Of a stretch of 64,000 bases of DNA, positions 53,452 to 64,000 are shown in pieces. The notes beneath the pieces are model-generated. The model was not told the origin of the DNA. It worked only from the letters and a program-made list of their open reading frames with translations, and did not search any database. Numbering within the stretch: position 1 is the first letter of the stretch; every line of letters begins with the position of its first letter. The position numbers and the translations under genes are program-made. Source of the DNA: Pleurodeles waltl (Eukaryota > Chordata > Amphibia > Caudata > Salamandridae). The DNA lies in the NCBI RefSeq assembly GCF_031143425.1, contig NC_090443.1, forward strand, positions 1,053,940,554 to 1,054,004,553. The letters are read 5' to 3'.

Positions 53452-56420
53452 TGTAGAAAAGTACCATCTTGACTGGCATGTTAACCCCATTTTTACTCAT
53501 CTGTATGTTTGTTTTTGCCTGTGTCACTGGGATCCTGCTAGCCAGGACCCCAGTGCTCATAAAGTATGCCCTGTATGTGTTCCCTGTGTGGTGCCTAACT
53601 GTATCACTGAGGCTCTGCTAACCAGAACCTCAGTGTTTATGCTCTCTCTGCTTTTAAAATTGTCACTGCAGGTTAGTGACTAATTTTACCAATTCTCATT
53701 GGCACACTGGAACACCCTTATAATTCCCTAGTTTATGGTACCTAGGTACCCAGGGTAATGGGGTTCCAGGAGATCCCTATGGGCTGCAGCATTTCTTTTG
53801 CCACCCATAGGGAGCTCAGGCAATTCTTACACAGGCCTGCCACTGCAGCCTGCGTGAAATAATATCCATGTTATTTCACAGCCATTTTCACTGCACTTAA
53901 GTAACTTATAAGTCACCTATATGTCTAACCCTCACTTAGTGAAGGTTAGGTGCAAAGTTACTTAGTGTGAGGGCACCCTGGCACTAGCCAAGGTGCCCCC
54001 ACATTGTTCAGGGCAAATTCCCCAAACTTTGTGAGTGCGGGGACACCATCACACGTGTGCACTACATATAGGTCAATACCTATATGTAGCGTCACAATGG
54101 TAACTCCGAACATGGCCATGTAACATGTCTAAGATCATGGAATTGTCACCCCAATAGCATTCTGGTATTGGGGGTGACATTTCCATGCATCCCCGGGGCT
54201 CTAGCACAGAACCCGGGCACTGCCAAACTAGCTCTCTGGGGTTTTCCTGGCAGCCACAGCTGCTGCCAACCCTCAGACAGGCATCTGCCCTCCTGGGGTC
54301 CAGCCAGGCCTGACCCAGGATGGCAGAACAAAGCATTTCCTCTGAGAGAGGGTGTTACCCCCTCTCCCTTTGGAAATGGGTGTGAAGGGCTGGGGAGGAG
54401 TAGCCTCCCCCAGCCTCTGGAAATGCTTTGAAGGGCACAGATGGTGCCCTCCTTGCATAAGCCAGTCTACACCGGTTCAGGGATCCCCTCAGCCCTGCTC
54501 TGGCGCGAAACTGGACAAAGGAAAGGGGAGTGACCACTCCCCTGACCAACACCTCCCAGGGGAGGTGCCCAGAGCTCCTCCAGTGTGTCCCAGACCTCTG
54601 ACATCTTGAATGCAGAGGTGTGGGGGCACAATGGACAGGTCTGAGTGGCCAGTGCCAGCAGGTGACGTCAGAGACTCCTCCTGATAGGTGCTTACCTCTC
54701 TCTGTAGCCAATCCTCCTCTGAGGGCCATTTAGGGTCTCTCCTGTGGGTGTCTCCTCAGATTCTGAATGCAAGAGGTCACCAGAGTTCCTCTGCACTTCT
54801 ACCTTCGACTTCTGCCAAGGATCGACCGCTGACTGCTCCAGGACGCCTGCGAAACCGCAACAAAGTAGCAAGACGACTACCAGCAACCTTGTAGCACCTA
54901 ATCCTGACGGCTTTCTCGACTGCTTCCTGGTGGTGCATGCTCTGAAGGCTGTCTGCCTTCACCCTGCACTGGAAATCCCGAAGAAATCTCCTGTGGGTTG
55001 ACGAGTCTTCCCCCTGCCAACGCAGGCACCAAACTTCTGCATCACCAGTCCTCTGGGTCCCCTCTCATCTCGACAAGCGTGGTCCCTGGCACACAGGAGC
55101 TGGATCCAAGTGACTTCCACAGTCCAGTGGTCTTTCAGTCCAAGTTTGGTGGAGGTAAGTCCTTGCCTCCCCACGCCAGACGACAATCCTATGTACTGCA
55201 TGATCTGCAGCTGCTCCGGCTTCTGTGCACTTTTCCAAGGCTTCCTTTGTTCACAGCCTAGCGTGGGTCCCCAGCACTCCGTCCTGCATTGCCCAACTCG
55301 CTGAGTTGGACCCCGACGTCGTGGGACTCTCCTTTGTGACTTTGAGTCAACCGCTGTCCTCAGATATTCCAAGTGCCTGTTCTGGTACTTCTGCGGGTGC
55401 TGCCTGCTTCTGTGGGGGCTCTCTGAGTTGCTGAGCACCCCCTCTGTCTCCTCCTCCAAGGGGCGACATCCTGGTCCTTCCTGGTCCCCAGCAGCACCCA
55501 AATTCCTCAACCGCGACTCTTGCAGCTAGCAAGGCTTGTTTGCAGTCTTTCTGTGTGGAAACAACTCTGTATCCTCCCGCACTTCGTGGGACGTTTTCTG
55601 ACCAAAGGAGAAGTTCCTGGCACCTTCCGTTGTTGCAGAATCTTTGGCTTCTTCCACCCGGAGGCAGCCCTTTTGCACCTTCATCCGGGGTTTAGTGGGC
55701 TCCTGCCCCCCCCCCCCCCCCCCGGACACCTTTGTGACTTTTGGACTTGGTCCCCTTCTTCCACAGCTCCTCAGGTCCAGGAATCCATCTTCAGTGCGCT
55801 GCAGTCAGTTGTTGTCTTTGCAGAATCCCCTATCTCGACTTTACTGTCTTTCTGGGGTAGTAGGGTAACTTTACTCCTACTTTTCAGGGTCTTGGGGTTG
55901 GGTATCTTGGACACCCTTAGTGTTTTCTAACAGTACCAGCGACCCTCTACACACTACACTAGTCCTGGGGTCCATTCGTGGTTCGCATTCCACTTTTGGA
56001 GTATATGGTTTGTGTTGCCCCTAGGCCTATTGTCTCCTATTGCATTCTATTGTGTTTGCTATATTTCTAAGTGTATTACTTACCTGATTTTGGTCTGTGT
56101 GTATATATTTTGTGTATTTTACTTACCTCCTAAGGGAGTATATCCTCTGAGATACTTTTGGCATATTGTCACTAAAATAAAGTACCTTTATTTTTTGTAA
56201 CTCTGAGTATTGTGTTTCTTATGATATAGTACCTATATGATATAAGTGGTATAGTAGGAGCTTTGCATGTCTCCTAGTTCAGCCTAAGCTGCTCTGCTAT
56301 AGCTACCTCTAACAGCCTAAGCTGCTAGAACCCCTCTAATCTACTAATAAGGGATAACTGGACCTGGCACAGGGTGTAATTACCTCTTGGTACCACTATA
56401 AGTCAGGCCAGCCTCCTACA
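53452..56420 (+). mobile_element. complete 2,969 bp solo LTR, plus orientation
   Basis: Starts TGTAGAAAAGTACCATC and ends CAGCCTCCTACA. GCTAC stands exactly on both sides (53,447-53,451 and 56,421-56,425). AATAAA is at 56,176-56,181, about 240 bp from the end. It shares its whole layout with 43,103-46,177 (other strand) and with 1-2,366. ORFs inside, such as 54,998-55,261 and 55,520-55,930, are not conserved as proteins. Confidence 0.9.
55706..55723 (+). repeat. C18 homopolymer
   Basis: A run of 18 C inside the solo LTR. The minus copy has CATGGGGGGGCAGG near 43,811, a G7 run, at the same place. Confidence 0.9.
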
Positions 56421-56425
56421 GCTAC

Positions 56426-57379
56426 AAGGGTCCCTCCCTCCTGAAGACCACTTCCTGGGAAGAGTGGCATCTGGCTATTCCGTGATGTACCATTCTGCCC
56501 AACCCAAAATGGTGAGACCCCTCTCTCAACACTCAGCTCTCCCTAACCCACCCCCAGAGGTGTGACTACCAAGGGGTTACACACCCCTGGAAAAAAACGA
56601 TTTGACAACCTCTCCTCTCTTGTCCCAAGGGCCACCCTATCTGCCTAAACAATAGAACAGCCCCTCTCCCAAGTGATTTACCCTTCAAAAGCGGCTGCTC
56701 CTTTGAAGTTTACCTTTTGTGCTAATGCCCTTGTGGCTTCTTGCAGGAGGGAGATAGCAGAACACTCCCATGAAGGCCCCAAGTGCGTCCCTTCCTGGGA
56801 GTCGTTAGCACGTCTCCCCAGGATTGCAGTAAGCTGTCTGCAGGACAAGTACAATGTACATTGGTAAACTTGGGCAACTAAATTGGCAACCTCTAAAGTT
56901 GCACTTTGAACCCCAGTGACATTAAATTGATTTAAACATTAATTCAGATTTAATGTACTGATTCTTTTGATACCAACCAGTACCAATCTTAGTAGTCCCA
57001 TTCAGACGTTAGCAGGACTGGGGTGCCAGCGTACAACTCTGTACTGGCCACTGGGCTACTAGCCTTTCCACAGTAAAAATGATAATTTGGGGGTTTTAGT
57101 GGTAGAACTTGTAAAAATACATGTTCCACTTTTTAATACACAGCACACTGCCTTACAGCCTGCCCTAGGGGTGCCATATATGTATTAAAAATGGAGGTTT
57201 GGGTTTTCCTATTACCTTAAATGGCAAAGTCGAGTTAGGAGTTTTAAGCTGCCCATTTAGTCTGCACTGAGTCCTGATTAGCAGGGCGCAGGGCATTTCA
57301 GAGCCATTCCACCACTACCTAGAAGTGAAAATGGGGGCAAAAAGTGGGGTGAAGCCTGCAAAAAGCCTGTTTCCTTACA
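56426..57379. mobile_element. right part of the LTR-like element split by the solo LTR
   Basis: Continues from 53,451 across the inserted LTR and ends GCCTGTTTCCTTACA near 57,379, similar to the CCATTTCCAACA-type ends preceded by AAAAAG. No gene. The left end of this element is not certain. Confidence 0.45.
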
Positions 57380-58801
57380 AGATTCTTCAGCAGGTTTCTG
57401 TGCCTTCTCATCTGTCTTCTCGGAAGGTCCTGTTGCATTCTTAAGGTTTATCAAGGGTGCTGTATATGTGTTTGAACAGGTTACTGGGCGGCTGTGCAGG
57501 TCCGCAGAGATTTTGCTTTAGCTACTGGATTTGATCCACTTTTGTCCCTGCTTATTCTTAGGTTGCTCTTACTCCTTCTGGAGGAATTCAGTGCCATCCA
57601 CTCGACGTCTGGCTGCCTCTTGGACTGAGATGCTGGGGGTCCCTCTAGCTGGTGTGTGCTTTGCCGTTACTTGAGTTCTTCACACTCTTGCTCACCTGTA
57701 CCCCTCAGAGGGGTTGGAGGATGAAGGATCTTTTTGGGGGTGGGGGTGCTAGTTATAACCTGAGGTTAGCTGGTTCTTGTTCACTGTGAACGTCACTGGT
57801 TTCCGCTGCATTGGTGGCTTTTTTTTAGTTCTAAAAGCTGTTATGCAGCATTGGTTTCCTCCACAATGATGCTTAGATGCACATAGGTGTGATGTCACAA
57901 TTAAATACCAATAAATGTTAGTACATTTTAGTCCTTCTCCTGATCATTATATTCTGCCCGCCTTCCCCTAGCTCTCCAGCTTTCACGTTGGCTTGGATAT
58001 GTCAAGAGGAAGGGAGGTGATGCATCTGGTTCAGCGCCTAGCAGAGTGGGTGGAGCATTTATTTTCACTGTACTTCTTGGTTTTCCCATCTGGTGGTGGG
58101 AGTCACCTATTGAGTAAGGACAGAGACAAGAGTGAGAAGAACTCACAGTGATGAAGAATACTAGTAAGGAATTGGAACATTCTTGTCTAGTACTTATGAA
58201 TATCAAGGCAGCACCCATGATGGAGGATAAAAATATACTCACTTGTAACATGGGGTGTACATCATGGCTATTTTAATTGTTTATAAAAAACCCACCCTCT
58301 TCCTGGTACAGATTATCGTGGGTTTTAGGTATTCCTATTTCATTCATTAGATATTCATAATTAACCCAGGGAATGAAAAGTTGCTGCAATGCATGCTGGG
58401 ATTGTGTTTGCCCTTGGCTGCCTTAAAGTGACAGTGCAGTTTTGTCTCTATTTGAGGTGAGGTGTTCAGGGAGGACATACAACAGACTAGAGCAGGAATT
58501 TGGCCCCATGTAGCTTTAAGCCCATTTTTAATTTATATTGGTATTTTAATATAAATTGTGTATTTTTCTGAGCAATGAAAATAAAATGTTGCTTCTACAA
58601 AGCCCTTGTTTGTTTATCATTGGAGAGATTTCATTATTTCCATGGAAAAGTGTTCTTGCTCCTGCACTGCCAGAAACATTCCAAGGTGTGTGCAGATTAA
58701 TTAATCTCCATAATGAGAAGTCTGGATTCATCAAGATAGACTGATAAAACGATGCAGGGACCAGAGAAACACGCACAAGCAGAGAAGTGAAAGCCATCAA
58801 T
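57380..58801. other. unidentified sequence left of the chromovirus
   Basis: No recognised gene. The minus ORF 57,928-58,251 has no domain I know. A 10 bp-arm palindrome (AATTTATATT/AATATAAATT) lies at about 58,530-58,557, and AATAAA-like signals near 58,580 follow it. Confidence 0.4.
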
Positions 58802-59477
58802 TGTCGCGCCGCGCGGTGCGGCGCGAGCCGAGAGCTCGACTCAAGCCTGGCGTTCGGCTCGGGCCGCACACCGCGTCTTGAAGACACGGCGCGCCCCCAG
58901 CCTCTCCTGCGCTTATCGAGGCCCCAGACATAGCATGGGGCCTCGTTCTACTTTCTGCTCTCCACTATGCTGGGGTCTATGACCCCTCTTACCTGTCTTT
59001 TCGTTTCTTTTTTCTTTTTTTCTTCTTTCCTGCAGTCTTTTGTTGTGCCTTTCTTTATGTCTTTTCCCCCTTCCCAGATTCCTGTTCTTTCCCAGCATTC
59101 CTTGTTCCCTATTCTCTATGGTTCCTGTTCTATTCTGTTCTATGTGTTGTTTCCCTGTCTAAGATGGTGTCCTTTTACTTCCTGTGGGTCACTTCCTGTT
59201 TTTTAGTATATAAGGGCTGTGTTTTCTTCTTTCTTTGCGCTGCAACACTTTCTGCTCAGTTAGTGTCGTCGCTCCTGATTTCCTCACCTTTTGGTTCTGG
59301 ATTTCAGCATTCTGTGTTTCCTGTCTTTTGCTCCTTTTGGATTCCTGTTTGTTTGTTCTTGTTTTTTCCAGGAATCTTCCTGTTTGGAGGTTTTTTCCCC
59401 TTTTTCTAAGGGTTTTTTTTCCTCTGGCGCTATTTTCTGAAGGGCACGGTCTGTTCTTGGCGTCTCCATTGCCTACA
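58802..59477 (+). mobile_element. 5' LTR of Sushi-like Ty3 chromovirus
   Basis: Starts TGTCGCGCCGCGCGGTGCGG and probably ends CCTACA at 59,477 (TGT...ACA). The start recurs at 63,953-64,000 with one 3 bp indel and one substitution in about 48 bases, which defines it as an LTR. The first 120 bp are very CpG-rich and the rest pyrimidine-rich. A TATA box is at 59,207. The exact right end and primer binding site are not resolved. The gag start follows about 150 bp later. Confidence 0.8.
59207..59214 (+). promoter_or_regulatory. TATA box of the chromovirus LTR
   Basis: TATATAAG in the 5' LTR, about 420 bp before the gag ATG. Transcription would begin near 59,235-59,245, giving an R/U5 of about 235 bp. 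Confidence 0.65.
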
Positions 59478-59626
59478 GCACCGTGGCTACCAGAAAGAGT
59501 CGCCCCTTTTTGGGCCAAAGTCGAACATTGAAGATCCACGCCACCAGATCTGCAAATTCCAGGCGCAAGCAGCACGTGAGTCGTGACAGATTGCAGCGCC
59601 AAACCATTCCAACGTCCTCAAACACC

Positions 59627-60543
59627 ATGGATGACACAGTGGCGGCTGCTGCAGATCCGGAACAATCTCTTTTGACCACGATTCAGCAACAAGCTCAGGA
59701 ATTGCAACAACTACGCAATGAAAATGCTGCGTTACGACAGGCTTTGGCTCTCCGCACCAGTGATGTTCCAACTATCTCCGCTTCTACCCCTTGTTTCTCT
59801 GGTGAACCAACCAAGCTTCGTGAGTTCCTGGATGCATTAACAGTGTACTTCGCCTTCCGACCTACCCAATTCTCCCACGACAGGACCAAGGTGGGTTATC
59901 TTATCAGTGCCTTATCCGGTCCAGCCTTGGCCTGGGCAACCCCGATGGTGTCCTCCAACGACCCTGTATTGTCGGACTATTCCACCTTTGTGAGTCGCTT
60001 CAAACAGATGTTTAGCCGTCCTGGATTGGAAGCCTCTGCTGAAGAAGCCCTGTGTGACATCCAACAAGGCTCGCAAGACGTCCTGCAATATATAACCCGT
60101 TTTCGTCAGCTGGCGGCAGAGACCACTTGGGTGGAACGTACTCTGGTAACTTTATTTCGTAGAGGACTCAAAGAAGAAATAAAGGATGAACTAGTAAATT
60201 CTACCAGAGCGGAAGATCTTTGTGGCCTGATGGATCAAGCACTGTCCATCGAATATCGTCTTCAGGAACGGAGATCGGAAAAGAAAAGGAGTAGAGGGTT
60301 TTCCCAGCCAAGTAGCTCACGAGCTTGCCTGCAGCGTTCCGAGGAACCTCGCACTCCTGCTAGAGACATCGAAGGGAACCCATGCAGGTGGATACTACCC
60401 GAGGTCCGCTCTCTGCTAGTGAACGAGAAGACAGACGCAAGAGAGGGTTGTGCCTGTACTGTGGTTCTGCTGGTCACATGCTTCGTACCTGTCCTGTACG
60501 TCCGCCCAGGCCTTCGGGAAATGCCACCTCCCGTCCTCTGTAA
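59627..60543 (+). pseudogene. gag: gag of Sushi-like retrotransposon, one frame break before the zinc knuckle
   Basis: Gag forms the capsid and binds element RNA. ATG 59,627 lies in ACACCATGG, a strong context, although the frame is open from a GTG at 59,483. Order: coiled coil (QQQAQELQQLRNENAALRQA), capsid entry FSGEPTKLREFLDAL, core LSGPALAWATPMV and FKQMFSRPGLEASAEE, then RFRQLAAETTW, and a basic linker. The first frame would run on without meaning to 60,592. The C-terminal EPMQVD block and the CCHC knuckle ([14 protein letters not shown]) lie in another frame, ending at TAA 60,541-60,543. One small indel between about 60,364 and 60,378 explains this. The family resembles Sushi-ichi and the domesticated PEG10/RTL genes. 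Confidence 0.85.
60516..60522 (+). promoter_or_regulatory. -1 ribosomal frameshift heptamer G GGA AAT between gag and pol
   Basis: In the zinc-knuckle frame the codons are TCG GGA AAT, so the heptamer has X XXY YYZ form. A slip of one base back puts ribosomes into exactly the frame of pol. PEG10, a domesticated relative, uses the nearly identical G GGA AAC. The gag stop follows 19 bases later. A stimulatory structure was not assessed. Confidence 0.7.
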
Positions 60544-63500
60544 GAAGGGAGGGGACGGGATCTACAGCTATACCTTCCATCAGCTCCTTTAATGACAATA
60601 CAACCGCCTTGTTCATTTTTCCTGTCCTGTTACAACTTCCTGACGGTCGTCAAGAAAAGACTATGGCATTACTAGATTGTGGTGCTAGTGGTATATACAT
60701 GGACAAGACGTGGGCTGCTGCTCACCAAGTTCCTACACAAGCAAAAGAAGTACCCGAACAGGTACACACCGTGGATGGATCCTTGATATCCTCGGGTCCT
60801 GTAGACACCACTACCCTGATGTTAAGTCTACAGGTGGGAAACCATCAAGAACACATTTCCTTCGATCTTATCACGTCCCCCAACCATACCATCATTCTTG
60901 GAATTCCGTGGTTCATCAGACATAACCCGTATATAAATTGGGTAACCCGGACAGTTTCTTTGTCTTCGCAATTTTGTCATGAGAACTGTTTTACTTCCGA
61001 CAAGTATTGGTCTCCGAAAAGATCCTTAGATACTGAAGGTGCCACTGGTATGTCCATTAATACGGTCCAAGGGGTCCCAGACCACTATTTGGAGTTTCAG
61101 GATGTTTTCCAAAGACCGTCGAAACCTGTGCTACCTCCACATCGAGAATATGATTGTGCTATTCCATTGGAACCCGGCACAATTGTTCCTTTTGGGAGGA
61201 TGTACTCTCTCACGGAACCCGAAAGGGAAGTTCTAAAAGAGTATCTGGACGAGAATATACAGAGTGGTCTTATTGTTCCATCGTCGTCTCCGGCTGGGGC
61301 TCCTCTCTTTTTTGTGCCCAAGAAGACAAAGGATCTTCGTCCTTGCCTGGATTTTCGAGGTCTGAATAAAATAACAATTAAAGATCGTTATCCTTTGCCT
61401 CTCATCAGGGACATACTAGAAGCTATCAGAGGGGCTCAACGTTTTACTAAATTAGATTTACGAGGAGCTTACCACCTTTTACGCATCAAAGAAGGCGACG
61501 AATGGAAGACAGCTTTCAGGACTCCATTTGGCCATTTTGAATATAGGGTTATGCCGTTTGGTCTCACTAACGCCCCCGCAATCTTCCAGAGATTTATGGA
61601 CTCAGTGTTTTCAGACCTTCTGAATCAGACAGTCGTGATCTACCTAGATGATATTCTTATTTATTCTAGAAATCCTGAACTCCATTCTTCCCATGTGAAA
61701 CAAGTTCTTCAAAGATTTCGTGCTCATCAACTATTTTGCAAACCAGAAAAATGTGAGTTCGACATGACGGAAGTCAAATATCTGGGCTATCATTTAAGTC
61801 CCACCGGCATAGCTATGGATCAAGAAAAGGTACAAGCTATCCTAGAGTGGCCTTCTCCTTCTTCCATAAAAGAAACACAATGTTTCCTAGGGTTAGCAAA
61901 CTTCTATCGACAATTCATTCTAGACTTTGCCAGACTGACTAGCCACATAACTCACACCTTAAAAAAGGAAAATTTAAAGAAAGGGTTTGTCTGGACTGAG
62001 GCGGCTGAAGCAGCCTTTCAAGAATTAAAGAGAGCCTTCACCCAAGCCCCCATCTTGAGACATCCAGATACCACCAAACAATTTATAGTCGTAACTGATG
62101 CTTCTGAGAGAGCCATCGGAGCTGTCTTACTCCAACGACAAGAGGATGATGGTCTTGAACATCCTGTTTTCTACTTGTCTCATATCCTTTCCACAGCTGA
62201 ACAACACTATTCTGTACTGGAAAGGGAATTATTGGCTCTAAAAACAGCCTGCCTTGAGTGGAGACAGTTTCTGATGGGTTCCAAGGAACCATTTGAGGTG
62301 AGGACAGACCACCGTAACCTACAATGTTTACGAAATTTTGTATGCCAGAATAGTCGTCAGGCCCGCTGGGCCTTTTTCTTCAGTCAGTACGATTTTTTCA
62401 TCACATATATTCCTGGATCTCAAAACATTCTGGCTGATGCTCTGTCTCGCCGATATCCAGAGTGTACTCCTTCCTCATCTCAGTATCTTCTGGAACCCAG
62501 TAAGATCATTGGAGTGGCTCAGTCTTTCCTGGAAGAAGTACAACTGGAATACGCCAACCTATCGGACCACGACATAGAAGAACTAAGACCATTATTACAT
62601 AAGAAACAAGGATATTTTTATTATCAAAACCTGATATTCCTCCCTACTAACAAGGTGCAAGAAAAGGCATTACAAATGTGCCATGATTCACCTGTGGCTG
62701 GTCATAGAGGCATCAAGGCCACACAAGAACTTCTTTCACGATTTTTCTGGTGGCCTACCTGGAAGCTGGATGTGGAAAGATACGCTCAGGCCTGTCCCAT
62801 ATGTGCCCAAATCAAGATACCCCATACCAGACCTGCAGGATTACTACAGCCTTTGCCTGTTCCACCGGCCCCATGGCATACCATCTCTACTGATTTTATG
62901 TGTTCACTCCCACCATCAGCAGGAAACCGGGTCATCATGGTCACTGTGGATTCTTTCACGAAGATGGCTCATTTCACTGCCCTGAAAAGGCTACCTACTT
63001 CTCAAGAACTAAGTCAAATATTCATTGATCATATCTTCCGTCTCCATGGACTTCCACATACCATAATATCTGATAGAGGACCTCAGTACATTTCCCGATT
63101 TTGGAGGCATTTTTGTAAAACACTAAATATTAATAGAGCCCTGTCTTCAGGGTTCCATCCTCAGACCAACGGCCAGACCGAGCGTCTGAACCAAGGACTA
63201 GAGCAATATCTTCGATGCTTTTGCAATTCTACCCAAAGTAACTGGAACACTTACCTCTCTATATCTGAATTTTCCTACAATAACTCAGTCCATAGTGCCT
63301 CCAAGGTCACTCCCTTTTTCTGTTCCTATGGTTTTCATCCTACCTCTTTTCCTACTTCTCCACAATCCAACTCTCCTCTACCCGCTATTACCTATTTTTC
63401 CAAACGCCTTCTCCAAATCCATAGACTAATTCGATCTAATTTGTTACATACCAAGAGATATATGAAGAAGGCTGCAGACAAGAGACGTGCAACCAATCCC

Positions 63501-64000
63501 GACTATCATCCGCAAGATAAAGTCTGGCTCTCCTCCAAATTCCTACCCTCACGTCTTTCTCAAAATAAGTTCACACCTCGTTACTATGGGCCTTTCCGTA
63601 TTCTTCAATTGGTCAATCCTGTCACTGTCCGTCTTCACTTACCTCATACATGGAAGATTCATCCGGTCTTTCATGTTTCTCAGCTTAAACCTTATGTGCC
63701 TGACCCTTACTCACGTCAGTTTCCTTGTCCACCTCCTGTACTTGTGGATGATGTTCCTGAATATGAAGTACAGGAAATTTGTGACTCTCGTCTTTTTCAC
63801 AAACACCTTCAGTATCTGATTCATTGGAAGGGTTATCCTCTCAGTGAATGCTCTTGGGAAGATGCATCTTCCGTTCACGCACCTCTCCTGATTCAACGCT
63901 TTCACTGTTTATTTCCTCTCAAACCTGGACCTTCGGGAGGGGGACCTACTGTTGTGCCGCGCGGTGCGGCGCGAGCCGAGAGCTCGACTCAAGCCGGGCG
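60516..64000 (+). CDS. pol: pol polyprotein of Sushi-like chromovirus (PR-RT-RNase H-INT-chromodomain), open
   Basis: One frame is open from before the slip site to the window end, over 1,150 codons. Order: protease at about 60,663 ([14 protein letters not shown], with Cys after the catalytic Asp); RT from about 61,140 with [11 protein letters not shown] and the Y-L-D-D box at 61,641-61,652; RNase H with [13 protein letters not shown] at about 62,094, then ERELLALK and RTDHRNL. The integrase has an HHCC finger (Cys codons at 62,793 and 62,802) and a catalytic triad at codons 62,892, 63,072 and 63,180, the last two separated by 35 residues. The chromodomain at about 63,759-63,905 has YLIHWKGYP and CSWED. 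All catalytic residues of RT and integrase are kept. No stop occurs before the 3' LTR, and the frame enters it. Expression would need the -1 frameshift. Confidence 0.9.
63934..63944 (+). other. polypurine tract
   Basis: GGGAGGGGGA lies 8 bases before the 3' LTR start, where plus-strand synthesis would be primed. It is also coding, within the end of pol. Confidence 0.55.
63953..64000 (+). mobile_element. start of the 3' LTR of the chromovirus
   Basis: TGTGCCGCGCGGTGCGG... repeats the start of the 5' LTR and is cut by the window end. The 5' LTR has an extra CGC after TGT and one T where this copy has G. The right target duplication lies outside the window. Confidence 0.85.

Noticed and set aside
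57928..58251. Minus-strand ORF with a hydrophobic start, considered as a small secreted protein
   Set aside because: The supposed signal segment is not followed by a coherent domain, and the region looks like repeat or noncoding sequence.
60710..60925. Several short ORFs across the chromovirus (also 61,039-61,369, 62,338-62,985, 63,487-63,819)
   Set aside because: All are in frames other than the long open pol frame and cover its sequence.

Overview
This is a eukaryotic window made almost entirely of transposable elements and their remains. I recognise no host protein-coding gene and no tRNA, rRNA or CRISPR locus. The mix of elements suggests an amphibian with a very large genome, most likely a salamander and perhaps a newt: Ty3-like elements with a SCAN-like gag domain and about 3 kb LTRs, PIF/Harbinger transposons with many short relatives, an L1, a CR1/Rex1-like LINE, DIRS-like debris and a Sushi-like chromodomain retrotransposon. 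The species is inferred from repeat content only.

Layout. 1-7,401: the end of a large LTR, a primer binding site resembling tRNA-Leu, a broken gag-protease region, and then two LTR pieces facing each other. 7,402-10,346: mostly featureless, with one L1 reverse transcriptase fragment. 10,350-22,147 (copy A) and 25,300-37,147 (copy A') are two direct copies of one segment. It holds a Harbinger transposon, a hAT-like MITE, an LTR-like element with nested MITEs, and about 2 kb of unidentified sequence. Copy A alone carries an L1 (17,030-20,103). Copy A' alone carries an LTR-like insertion (27,379-30,016). Between the copies (22,150-25,300) is a scrambled retroelement, and part of the same composite recurs at 51,464-52,935.

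37,148-42,165: MITEs and unidentified sequence. 42,166-51,016: a decayed CR1/Rex1-like LINE split by a 3,075 bp LTR in minus orientation with an exact 5 bp target duplication. 51,017-57,379: retroelement debris, itself split by a 2,969 bp plus-strand LTR of the same family with its own exact 5 bp duplication. 57,380-58,801: unidentified.

58,802-64,000: a young Sushi-like Ty3 chromovirus. It has a 5' LTR with a TATA box, a gag with one frame break, a -1 frameshift heptamer of the type used by PEG10, and an open pol (protease, RT, RNase H, DD35E integrase, chromodomain). Pol has no stop before the 3' LTR, which starts 48 bp before the window ends.

The nesting gives a relative history. The Harbinger, the hAT-like MITE and the 14,551/32,018 LTR-like element are in both copies and predate the duplication. 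The L1 and the 27,379 LTR-like insertion are each in one copy, and the other copy shows the empty site.
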